The position numbers were made by a program, and so were the translations under genes. 64,000 nt of DNA from Allodiplogaster sudhausi (lineage: Eukaryota > Nematoda > Chromadorea > Rhabditida > Diplogasteridae). The notes under the pieces were generated by a model. The model saw nothing but the letters and a program-made list of their open reading frames with translations. It was not told the origin of the DNA and searched no databases. Below, piece by piece: positions 47,480 through 57,604 of the stretch. Every line of letters starts with the position of its first letter. The first letter of the stretch is position 1. The DNA is taken from positions 1,442,501 through 1,506,500 of the forward strand of contig CALZFC010000013.1 in the NCBI GenBank assembly GCA_945643635.1, in the 5' to 3' direction.

Positions 47480-50050
47480 CGAAACTCTTCCACGGGCGTT
47501 TTCTTCAAACCGTGATGATACGCTAAAGTAAAGATTTCTTTAATGGGCAAACCACTCCAACATCAGGATAAAATAATTTCGGAAAGTATTTATATCTTCA
47601 GTCAGAAATCGAAACCGCCGATACGTGAGTGAGGGAAATGAGAAATGGTGTATTTTCTCCTCGCAAAAAGCTATGTATGCCTATAAAAAAGATTAAAGGA
47701 AGTGAAAAAGGAAACCAAAAGTTTTATTTATATTTACAGAGTCACAGCTGCAAGTCGTCATACGTGTCTGCAAACCAATAATCTTCCAGAAAATGTTCAC
47801 TCTCGATGAATTCAAGATTTGTGACTTTCAATTGCAAGAAAAATTCGATAATTAAATAAAGTGAGAAGATTTGGCAAATAAGAAAGTGAGACTGGCCAGG
47901 ATAAAATGTAAAGCGGGAAAATTATTTCGAAAATTTGCAAAAATGAAATAAATAACTTTATAGTTTAAATAACTGTAGATAATGGAAAGTAGTCTCATTT
48001 TTGTAATCAGCCCGATGTTCACGGCAATGTAAACGAGCCCAACGCGTTCTGTAGTTCTTTTATCTCTTCATTCAAAAATAAAACCGCCTGTACGCATGGA
48101 AAGTTTAGAAGATAAAACAGTAATTAATTAAATAGAATGGGCTTTTCTTATCTCCTAAGAGCAAAGAGTTCTTTAAAATTCATTTAGTTATATATCTAAT
48201 TTACAAATGCCTGCGTAACACCGATCAGGTTAAAAAAGTTTGGTGGATTATTACTTGAGTCAGAAACAGATGTGTCAACGGGCCCAAAATATTTGGGCCA
48301 GCCCGGCCCTGGGGGCCCAAAGTTTCGGCCCGGCCCGGCCGGAAATTCCCGGGCCTTGTAATTTTGGGCCCGGCTCGTGGGCCCGTTTGAGCCTGATTTT
48401 CAAAATCCAAAAAAAAAATTTTTTCCAAAAATTGGTGCTATGTTAATTGGGGTTTCTTTTGGGTTTGAATGAGCTTAACAATGTAAAAAATATGTTTCCC
48501 CCACCCCTAAGTAACATGTCACTATATAAACCAATTTCTAATACTTCCGAAAATTTCAAGTTTATGTTTTTACCATCAATTTGCCAGGAATTTTTGACTT
48601 GAGGGCACAATCGGGCCTACGGGCTGGCCCAACTTTTCTTGGGCCCGGCCCGGCCCGGCCCGGGGCCTTGGAAAATTGGGCCGGCCGGCCCTGAGGGCCG
48701 GGCGGGCCGGGCCGGCCCATTGACACCTCTGGTCAGAAATCAAAACCACCGACACACAGGGGGAGGGAAGTGAGAAATGGAATAGTGTATGCACAAAAAA
48801 AAACTAAGTATGATTTACTTTAAAAAAGATTGACATAGTTAAAAGGGCCAAAAATCGCGCTCGTCCACCATCAAATCCCAACCACAATCAGAAGCAGCTC
48901 CCGGAGAAACTGGACAAGTTCAGCCATTAATCCTCGTCGGCCTCACGAACGAAATCACCGGGGCTCATCGATCGCCCACTTGCATTCGAATAAAGAGATT
49001 TATTTATTGTTTATTTGTTTGGTTGTTTGTGTATTTACTTTTTTGAAATTATTATGATTTTGCGAAAAAAGTGAAAAAGAAATCCAAAATTTTATTTATT
49101 ATTACAGAGACCGCACTGCTGCAAGTCAACAATCTTCCTGAAAATTTTCACTCTTGAGGAATTCAAGGTTTGCAACTTTCAATTGTAAACACATTCGATA
49201 AATTAAAAGAAAAGTGACAATAACGAAATAAATGTCTTTATAGTTTAAATAATTAAAGCTAATGGTAGGTAGTCTCTTTTGTTGTAATCGGCCCGGTGTT
49301 CAGATGTCAACGAACCCAACGCGTTCTGTAGTTATTTTATCGCTGCATTCAAAAATAAAACCGCCTGTACGCATGATAACTCCCTCTTCCAATATTTCTC
49401 TCAATTTTCTGTATCTCTCAAAGGCTGCCTTTCTCTGGACCCAATTTTCGTTATTTGAGTCTTCAATTTCACGTGACTATACTTTCAACTGCATATGAAA
49501 AGTGATGGATCTTAAACTTTTTCCATTTAGACGTTTGCTCTTTCATTGTGTATATGTACATGCATATGTTTGTATGTTATTTCAGGGCAGTGTTGCGTTA
49601 ATTAGCAATTTTCTGTTCGAATGGCATTTACATACATATGTATGTACAAATGTAGTTGAAATTGGATATGAATATTCGTATTCGAATTCTCTGCTGCAAG
49701 TCGCCTAGCGCCGCTTGAAATCTTCCAAAAGATGTCCAGTCTCGAAGGGGATCCAAGGTTCGTGACTTTAATTAGTAAAAAGCGAGCGAATTTAGTTAGA
49801 AAATTTCACTGCAATAAAATGAGTTAAAACTCGCAACGTTACTTGTTTCCATAATTTTCGCTAAACTAACCATGAATAGTTTTTAACCGGTGCAGATATT
49901 GAAAATAACGCAGTGAACTAGTTTAGTAGTCTTTTATGTCTCCGTTCAAAAACAGAACCGCCTGTGATTTTCGATAGCAAAAAATTTGATAATTAAGAAA
50001 GTGAGATTAACCTTTGCAAAATTTAGAACGAGCGAGTGGAATAAAGGACC
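47480..50050. repeat. Interspersed modular repeat block 9
   Basis: GGTGGATTATTTAT-type modules at about 47,575 and 48,240 (the latter split by the hAT MITE); GCCTGTACGC modules near 48,077, 49,352 and 49,948; CTTCCAGAAAATG..CTCTCGA segments near 47,780 and 49,140. A CTCCCGGAGAAAC collagen-type remnant lies near 48,898. No gene. Confidence 0.7.
48267..48731. mobile_element. hAT-type MITE with perfect 8-bp target duplication
   Basis: Termini CAGATGTGTCAACGGGCC and, inverted, CAGAGGTGTCAATGGGCC (16 of 18 identical), the CAGNGGTGTCAA pattern of hAT elements. The target duplication GTCAGAAA is present at 48,259-48,266 and 48,732-48,739. The insertion splits the GAGTCAGAAATCAAAACC motif of the interspersed repeat, which is intact elsewhere. 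The two ends are extremely GGCC-rich and the middle AT-rich. 465 bases with no transposase frame, so it depends on a transposase made elsewhere. Confidence 0.9.
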
Positions 50051-50856
50051 CAGTTCATTGTTTCCATATTTTCGCTAGAAAATTGCCTTTATTATAACTA
50101 GTCCAAGAATCTCCGATGATCTCCGAAATTTACATAAACAGAAGAGCATCTGTACATTTAAGCAGAACATAATTTATATTTCTTCATTCAGAATGCGAAT
50201 ACATAAATAATTTTCGCCACACAAAAGCTATGTATAAATTTCTATAAGGACTTCAATTTGGCGGAAATTTCTCTCATTAAACTTCAGCAAATATTGTTTA
50301 AAAAAATCTTTTAAAAAAATTGCATGTTTGTTTACAGTTCCATGTATAAATTTTTTTTAATTGAACATCTACGAGAATGTCTTTCTGGCCTTTACTGACC
50401 GAAGATTCATATACATTTTGGCGATCAAGATATAATTGGGGGGGGGGGGAGAAGATAAGTTGTAAGCGTTGCATTTCTCTAAAGGAAGTGTTTCTCCCTT
50501 CTCTCTTCTTTTTTTGTCGTTTATAGCATAGATAGCATATGTGGGCTTGCATCTCCAATTTCACCTTTTCCAGCTTTCAGTCCAAAAGTACATACATATA
50601 TGTATGCCATTCTGACAGAAACAAAATTTGCGCTAATTTATAAAATTCTCTTCTTATATTACATACTAACAAATGAATGTAGTATGCACAGTGAAAGATT
50701 AAACCTTTAACTGCGAAGGTAAAAGAGCATTACTTTTCATATTAACTTTGAAGTGTAGTAATGTGAAATTGAAGACTCGAAAACGAGAAGTGAGTCCAGT
50801 TTGAGAGAAACAGAAAATTGAGAGAATAACATTTATAGATTATCTTACAAAATATT

Positions 50857-50894
<38 letters not shown>

Positions 50895-51390
50895 CAAAGT
50901 TTTATCATGAGAAAGTGTTGGAGGGGGCGGAGGGGGAGGGTGGGAACTTATCGCAATTTCTTTAAAAATGGCAGATCACATTCGATTATTGTGCATTCTT
51001 CGATTCAAAGTTTACACTTTATTCAACTATCTTTGAATACATCTTTAAACTTCAAACATCATCCTTTGGTGTGTGACATTGTTTATTTTTGTCCGTGGAT
51101 TTACAATGATTAGTTATTTTGAGCAATTTATTTTTTCGTGGATTTACAAGTACTACATAGATATTGTGGGCAATTTTTCTTTTCGTGGATTTACAAGGAT
51201 TAGTTATTTTGGGCAACATTGGCCATATTTTTTAGTTGAACCTTTTCATATACAACAACACTTCTTTTGATTCATTCAGCCAGGAATTAAAAAAAAAATT
51301 ATCTAGTTAGTTTTTTGTGCTACTTTTTATGACATCGTAGAATGTGACGAACAGGAATTTGACAGGCATTTTTGTGGACATTTGGCGTAG
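50050..51390. other. AT-rich stretch left of the receptor gene
   Basis: No gene recognised. It contains a poly-G run near 50,438, a GA tract at 50,860-50,890, and a local repeat of CGTGGATTTACAAKGATTAG near 51,094, 51,137 and 51,184. The missing upstream exons of the receptor gene may lie here or further left, but I found no convincing ones. Confidence 0.5.
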
Positions 51391-53395
51391 CGCTGCCGCC
51401 GAAGTCGGAATGCTTCCCGTCGAGTTTGTTCGCGTCGATTCTTACGGTAAGCGATTGATTACCGTATTTTCTATATTTTTATTATCCCCCTTTCATTAGA
51501 ACCCCTCATTGATAATGTCATTGAAAAATAGAACCCACCCCCCTCCCCCTCTAATAGTGTTCCTCACCCATAAAAGTATTGAAAAATTGGTACCTCCGGA
51601 GGTGCTAATAGAGAAAATATAGTTAATAGAAAAAAGAAATAGAAAATAAACAAGTGAATGAGTATTATTAATGAATAAGTACGATTTAAAAAAAAAACAA
51701 GAAATTTAGTGAGGTTTTACATGGAAATTAGACATATCGCGCACCACGTCAAAGATGTAGTATCTTACTTGTCTCTAAACTAGAATTAATGAGTGGTAAG
51801 AATGGAGCCAGCTATTGAGTCGACCCACAGCCAGTTGCACTTCAATGGACTTCAGGAAGCTTCTCGCCAATCAACAAGAAAGGCGATTTCGACGGAGCTT
51901 TTGGCATGGTTCAGAGAGGTTCTTTCATCATCAGAATAACCTGGCCTGGGCACTTTAAAAGTTTAATACATATCTACTACGAATAAAAGGAGGTATGTAT
52001 TAATATAAATATGTCTATATTGTATTCATATTTAATATTATAAACTATTTGTAATTAAAAAACTGTTTGTAACCATGTAAATTTTTCTTCTCCTTTTGTG
52101 TGCTTCGAAGGCGAGCTTGACGGAGTGTTCGAAGGGCAAACTTATGGCAGCGAACGAATGGAGGCCTTCCACTACACTCATACTGTCTTCTGGCTATATG
52201 TACATACATACATATGTACATACCATTAAATTGATTGTATTATTTAGTGTTAAAAAATATATAAAAGAATATGAAATAAATTCTTATTCTTTCATTGTTA
52301 CAGTACAATTACTATGAATATAAATTTTTTTAATATTCTTACATTATAGTACAATTACTATGAACGAGTGGATTTGGACGCTGGATGGGCGCTGGATGAA
52401 TTCATCGTCTTTCCACCACAAATTCTTGTCGCCCTCGTGGCTGTCTTGGTCTTCGCATACGCACTGGAGAGTCTCGCTCTTGTTTTGCATTCTGTCGTCC
52501 TCGCAAAGAGAGCATCAAGGTTATACATATACTGTATTTTATCGATTAGTACCCCTTCTCCTTTATTTGAACCCATCCAACTCTAATAGTACCCCATCTT
52601 TGAAAATGCCATTGAAAAAAGAGTACCCGTCCCTCTAGAAGAACCCCCCCCCCTTCCAATAGTATCGAAAATAGTATCCTCCGGGCGTACTAATATACAT
52701 AGAAAATACGGTATAATAATAGGCTGGTGGAATGTTTGAGTTACACATATGTACATACATATGTAAACGCGTAAGAGTACACCTTATCTGCCATTATAGT
52801 CACAAGTAAAAATTGAGCCGGCAGCCCTCCTCCTCCTCTATTCTTCTCAACACTTGGCGCGCGGATCCAATGAGTGCACGGCGGCCGGCGATGGTCGCCT
52901 TCCTTCTTGCCATTCTGTTGCTCCTCGTCATCTACAACAGCCTCTACCAGGGCGCTGCCATGGAGAGCTCCGTCAATCCGCCGACGTTTGTTTGGCTCTA
53001 AAATAAATAAAAAAAGTGCCTCAACCAGAACTCACACAAGTCCTCATCCAAGTAGCCAGCTCAGCCATCACCCAGTCCTCACCCTAGTGCTGACCCCAGA
53101 AGCAAGTCCAGTCCTCCTGCCTCTGAAACTCAGAACAACGATGCAGCTTCTGAGCGCACTTCGAGAGGGCACCGCGCGCCTCGTCACGAAAGGCGACTTT
53201 CAACTCAAGCCAGAAGCTGTCAGAGAGTTCATTCAGGCGTTTGGATTTTTTTGAAGCGTTTTGTCGCGATGCGCGGTTTTTTTTATTCCATTTCACGATG
53301 ACCGGTGCAAAGAGCCAAAACGATGTGTGCGCTCACAAAATAAATTTGAATACATGCAACAGGCGAAGATTTTTCCCGCAACAAGCATTCGAAAC

Positions 53396-53432
<37 letters not shown>

Positions 53433-54851
53433 CTCGTATACATACAAAACTCAATACGCACTGTGCTAGAATAGTTGACTCCGACGATGACTGCACAAGA
53501 AAAGCAAACGTTGTTTCCCATGAGGTCGTGGAACTATTCGGTGCGAGTCGCGCCGAAGTTTCGAGTGCGCGGCTGGTGGCTGAGCCCGATCGACAGCGCA
53601 TGGCTGACATGGTTTCGCGCCATTTTCTTTTTGGCGGGAAACGTAGACAAAATAGATTTATTTAAATATTTTATTTAAAAATTAAAGTTTACATCAAATG
53701 AAATTAAAGAAAATACTACTAAATATATATAATAACGATTTGTCGTTCTTGTTGAACAGCTAGATACATAAAAAATTAGCATTATTTGTGTGGAGTCTAA
53801 ATTCAAGCCTAATTAGAATCATTTCGTAATTATCATAGGAATCTTGCCTAACGAGAGTGTTAGGCAAACAAAACCTTATTAGAAAAGTGAAGGAATTATA
53901 TAATTAGGCTTCATTCGGAAATGACTTTTCGTCAGGTGTGCGCTCCGCTCGTCGGCGACAATCTCTTGAAGACGTTCGCACGTGATGTCGTCATCGCCGG
54001 CTTCTCCGTCTTCCAACTTGGCAAGAACGGCAACTTTCACGTTCGATGCGCGTTGAGACAGTTTGTCCTCCCCTTCATTGAATATTTAAAAGTTAGGCCA
54101 TAAGGTTTAGGGCTTAAGGCTAGGGAATTTTATATGACCCGTCAGGGTGATTTTTTTAAATAAATGATATGTTTAAATGTCTATTATGCATTTTAAGAGT
54201 ATCATCTTGAATATTTATATCTTTTTACCCTATTACATATATCCCGCGCAGGATTTTGCCGCCTTCTCGTGCAGACTTCTCGCGAATTGCGCCCAATTAT
54301 CCCGTCCTGATCGCGCACTCTTTCCTGCTGCCGATCCCTGCATGCTTCTACATGCGCAAAGATCGACGTCTCGCTCCTCTTCGTAAGGCACTCAACCGTC
54401 ATCTTCTCATGCTCTACAGCCCGGATCGAGTTAGTCTAGACTTTGATTCAATAGCCTTCACTCAGGGTTTTCTGGGGTCTCCTAGATTCGAATTGATAGC
54501 CTTCTCGCAGGGTTTCGTCGGGTCTTGTAGACAGGGTTGGCCACTGGGTCAACCCTATCAACGAGACCCCAGAAAACCCATGCGAAGGCTATCAACGCAT
54601 CCTGAATGTGATTTCTGTGTCCGATGTTACAGCTGCATGAGATCGTCCGTCAGCATCTATACAAACCGCGAGGAGGCGCGGTCGAGTTTAAGCCGCCCGT
54701 CTTCTCGAACATAGTCATGACGCTCAGCCAACTACGCGTGCCCTTCCTCGCCCTCTTCCTTGTCGATGCTCTCGCCATTGTTGTTGTTTTCTTTGAGCGC
54801 GTCCACTTTCGACGCCGCTCTGCAGCCGCTCTTGAAGCGGGAAGAAATTAA
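51391..54851 (+). CDS. Ionotropic glutamate receptor-like (IR/iGluR) gene, 5' part missing
   Basis: Ten exons: 51,391-51,446; 51,883-51,918; 52,111-52,199; 52,350-52,519; 52,818-52,985; 53,134-53,218; 53,475-53,642; 53,936-54,060; 54,252-54,429; 54,633-54,851 (TAA). Exons 1-3 give the S1 ligand-lobe pattern GDFDGAFGMVQRGELDGVF followed by SERMEAFHYTHTVFW. Exon 4 holds M1 (PPQILVALVAVLVFAYALE), exon 5 M3 (AFLLAILLLLVIYNSLYQG), exon 6 the start of S2 (TTMQLLSALREGTARLV). Exon 9 has IPACFYMRKDRRLAPLRKAL, the S2 motif with the conserved Lys, and exon 10 M4 (VPFLALFLVDALAIVVVFFE). It would be a ligand-gated channel of the plasma membrane. The SYTANLAAF motif is absent, as in divergent IRs. Phases agree throughout, but the exon 5 acceptor is weak and the frame of exon 7 is uncertain. 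Exons for the first half of S1 were not found. Confidence 0.75.
51462..51622. mobile_element. TA-flanked MITE in receptor intron 1
   Basis: Starts TA-CCGTATTTTCTATATT and ends GCTAATAGAGAAAATATAG, a diverged and shortened copy of the 47,054 element with C runs on the plus strand, i.e. the opposite G/C polarity. Confidence 0.65.
52532..52712. mobile_element. TA-flanked MITE in receptor intron 4
   Basis: Begins 12 bases after the exon 4 donor with CTGTATTTTATCGATTAGTA and ends TAGAAAATACGG, bordered by TA on both sides. 181 bases, C-rich on the plus strand. It carries the ATTGAAAAA..GTACCC middle segment shared with the 51,462 copy. Confidence 0.7.
54449..54597. repeat. Foldback repeat in receptor intron 9
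   Basis: Left arm ATAGCCTTCACTCAGGG followed by TTTTCTGGGGTCTC pairs with the right arm GAGACCCCAGAAAACCC followed by ATGCGAAGGCTAT. A second direct copy of the left arm (ATAGCCTTCTCGCAGGG) lies at about 54,497, and the centre has its own stem (AGGGTTG/CAACCCT). It nearly fills the 203-base intron, suggesting a small MITE or a structured intron. Confidence 0.75.
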
Positions 54852-55341
54852 AGCATTTCCTTGTTTATCTTATGTACATATGTACATAGATTAGTGCGTA
54901 GCTAGCTCGTCCCTCTATCCGCGCTTATAATTCTAATTGTAGGACGAAAATCGTGTCAGAGCCCTCGTAGAACGAAAGAATGCATCAAAACCTTCAGAAA
55001 AATTTGAGTCGCATCTTCTGCTCACAAACAGCCAGCCGTTTGACTAAAAATTATGTTTGTACCTTGCCTGTCTCCAAATGAACGCCGTATTTCCTACCCA
55101 GTGTATCCTTTTTGTTTTTTAAAGACATCTGGTTGGGTAATTTGTTTTTTTTGTTGTATATCCATTTGTGTACAGTAACAATGTGCAATGAAAAGTGTGT
55201 AATGATTAATGATCAATGATCAGGTAATTACTTTGAATGAGCTCGTCTATGTACATACATACATATGTTGTGACGGATAAGTCTTTGGATATGGCCGGGG
55301 AGTGAGTGTGCCTCTGGGCGACTCTTTACGCGTCAAGCCTC
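54852..55341. other. Sequence downstream of the receptor gene
   Basis: AT-rich 3' flank with short ACATATGTACATAC runs and no clear AATAAA next to the stop. A sharp change to GC-rich sequence begins near 55,269 (TGTGACGGATAAG). No gene seen. Confidence 0.5.
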
Positions 55342-55582
55342 AGGAGCTTTCTGCTCCTCTTCCGCAGTCCCCCGCGGGTGCGCTGTTGCGCTCAGTCGGG
55401 GCTCTCCCCCCACTCTTCTCTGCTTCTCGAGCAGAGGTGCGCTGTTGCGCTCGGTCTGGGTCTCGGCCCCGACCCTTCTCTGCCTTCTTCAGGCAGAGGT
55501 CGTGCTTCTGCACTCAGTCAGAGGCTCTCCTCTGAATCTTCTCTGCTTCCCTTTTTGGGTGCAGAGGTGGCACAGCCGTGCC
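55342..55582 (+). ncRNA. Tandem multi-hairpin array, possible structured RNA
   Basis: Four imperfect units of about 60 nt in a GC-rich island. Each unit folds into up to three hairpins. H1: AGGAGC/GCTCCT (unit 1), CTCTGCT/AGCAGAG (55,418-55,436), CTCTGCC/GGCAGAG (55,478-55,498), CTCTGC/GCAGAG (55,541-55,566). H2: GCGC-TGTT-GCGC twice, GTGC-TTCT-GCAC, GGCAC-AGCC-GTGCC. H3: GGGG/CCCC, GGTC-GGG/CCC-GACC, TCAGAGG/CCTCTGA; unit 4 lacks a clear H3. Paired bases change together between units, which sequence repetition alone does not explain. Frames of 77-119 residues across it look incidental. It could instead be the R/U5 part of a solo LTR (about 55,269-55,696, TG...CA ends), for which I found no target duplication. 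Transcription is not shown. Confidence 0.45.
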
Positions 55583-56140
55583 CCGGTGATCCCTTAGTGC
55601 GTTGTGAGGTGCGCGAACACCGAGTTCAGAGAGCGATCTTGTTTATCGTTGCAGCTCGCAATTAAACCGACAAAGCGCAAGAACGGCAACTGTACATAAG
55701 CCATGACGACCTATACTGGGCGCGTTTTGGCGGGCTAAAAATACAAGTCCAAGCAATGTGACGACTGTATGTACATGCAGTGGCATTCTTAACAGAAATA
55801 GGAATGACTTATAGAAAAGTCGTAATAATTGGTAGGATTGTATAAAATGAAGAATGTATGTGGAAAATAACAAAGGGAAGAGGATTTGTGAGTGTTTGGC
55901 CATTTGATGAGAATGAGGAATATGATAGTTGGCCTTATGACAATGTATGTACATATGTAGGCATGGAGTCTATTGTGATGATGAATAACGGATAAGAATG
56001 CGTGGAATGTGTGTGCCCCCCATGCCGATTTCGGGCGAGGCTCTGATGGAACGAGAGACAATAGCAATTATAACGGGCGCGCGTTATGGGGCGAGCGAAG
56101 AATGCCAATCGTATATTTCAGGCATAGCACAGGGATGGCG
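55583..56140. other. Flank between hairpin array and GA tract
   Basis: GC-rich to about 55,700 with a further small stem (GGTG/CACC at 55,608) and AATTAAA at 55,660, then AT-rich sequence with TGTATGTACATATG runs. No gene recognised. Confidence 0.5.
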
Positions 56141-56143
<3 letters not shown>

Positions 56144-56191
<48 letters not shown>

Positions 56192-56355
56192 GATGGTGAA
56201 AAGGAGAGAGAGAGAGAGGTAGAGAGAAACAGAGACAGAGAGAGAGATAATGAGAGCACATGAGAAAGAGGAATACTGAGACAGACAGACAGAGAGACAG
56301 AGAGAGAGAGAGAGACAGAGAGACAGAGAGAGCAAGAGAGAGAGAGAGAGAGAAA
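56144..56355. repeat. GA microsatellite with GACA interruptions
   Basis: Purine tract of GA repeats, broken by GACAGACAGACA units near 56,280-56,300. Open frames on either strand are Ser-Leu or Arg-Glu translations of the repeat. Confidence 0.9.
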
Positions 56356-56359
56356 GAAG

Positions 56360-56880
56360 CGCTATATTCATCCTCAACTCGTACTGCCATCTCATAACAG
56401 GTAGTCTGAAATTAAACGGCGGACATATCTGTATCTGAGTGTGCGCATACATTTCTTCAGGCTAAACTATTTTATTTTATCATTTTTTACTCTTCCAAAT
56501 CACAGACGATAGTGAAAGGAGCTTGTATTGTAAGTTGTTTTTTTGTCTGTCTTTTCTGAATAGTTTATTTGCAATTAGGACTTGAGGAGTTGGAGGACCC
56601 AATCCTTAAAGGAGCATGAAACCAACCGTAATCTATTTGAATTTGCCTGACTGTGAACAATTTGTCGCTTCTCTCTGAAACATATGCTCTCTCGCACTTT
56701 GTCTCACCATCAGGCAAAAAGGCGCGAATTCAGATGCCAGTTTTTAGCTCCGTGAAATTCGACAGAGGATGAAGCTTGCTTTCCTGATGCTCCTTCCTCT
56801 TACTCGCTTCTCATTGTCAGACGGCTGTGCTCCGATTAAGCAACAGCAACAGTACGTTGCATTTATCTATTAGTTATTTC
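56360..56880. other. Flank with degenerate copy of the 58.1-kb exon edge
   Basis: CCTTAAAGGAGC and TCAGGCAAAAAGGCGC followed by AATTCA (near 56,606 and 56,714) resemble 58,090-58,215, where the same order leads into an exon of the unknown gene. Here the downstream frame is broken, so this looks like a decayed partial duplicate. Confidence 0.45.
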
Positions 56881-57118
56881 TATTTCACGGCCCATGAACG
56901 TTTTTTTGTTAATTTCACGGCCCATGAAAGTTTTTTTGTCCATTTCACGGCCCATAAAAGATTTTTTGTCCATTTCACGGCCCATGATATTTTTGTCTAT
57001 TTCACAGCCCATAAAAGATTTTTTGTCCATTTCACGGCCCATAAAAGATTTTTGTATATTTCACGGCCCATTTCACGGCCCATGTAAGTTTTTTTTGTCT
57101 ATTTCACGGCCCATGAAT
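56881..57118. repeat. Minisatellite, about 30-bp unit, nine copies
   Basis: The unit ATTTCACGGCCCATGAAAGT plus a T-rich tail (TTTTTTGTCC) is repeated nine times, with one copy cut to 12 bases. The core TTTCACGGCCCAT is nearly invariant, while the T run varies in length. It can be translated as an FTAHERFFV-type repeat peptide, but the frame slips between copies, so I do not call it coding. Confidence 0.9.
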
Positions 57119-57129
57119 GCTTCTACTAG

Positions 57130-57297
57130 GCAAAAGGCTGTGCAAGAGTCCATTGCTGGTGTGCTCGCGGCAGCAGCAGCAGAGCAGCCACTGAACAGTC
57201 TACTGAACAGCAGCAGCAGCATGAGCGAGGACGAGCAGCCACTCCTTGTCGATGTGCAGCAGCAGCAGAGGTTTGTGTGCCAGAAATTCCACTTTCT

Positions 57298-57342
<45 letters not shown>

Positions 57343-57546
57343 CACATTCTCTCTCTCTCAAAATTTCTCTAAATCTCTGACTCTCTCCTCACTATTTATC
57401 TCCGTCTAAGTATTCCAACAAGCGACCGCGGCACTCGCGACGCCACCGTCATCGTTGAGACGCGCATTCCATGGAGTGACAATGAGCCGGCACGGATCGC
57501 CTCGTCGATGCCAGTCCAGACGCAGGTTCTGGAGGGAGAGGAGAGA

Positions 57547-57604
<58 letters not shown>

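Noticed and set aside
6711..48300. Regularly recurring short motif considered as a CRISPR-like array
   Set aside because: Spacing is irregular (hundreds to thousands of bases), flanks are related rather than unique, and the sequence is eukaryotic.
52801..53001. Separate small membrane protein ending at TTTGTTTGGCTCTAA
   Set aside because: A GTTTGT donor just before the stop joins in phase to the next exon and gives the expected receptor sequence, so the stop is probably intronic.
55302..55665. Open frames of 77 and 119 residues across the hairpin array
   Set aside because: Two overlapping frames are both open because the sequence is GC-rich and repetitive; paired changes fit structure better than codons.
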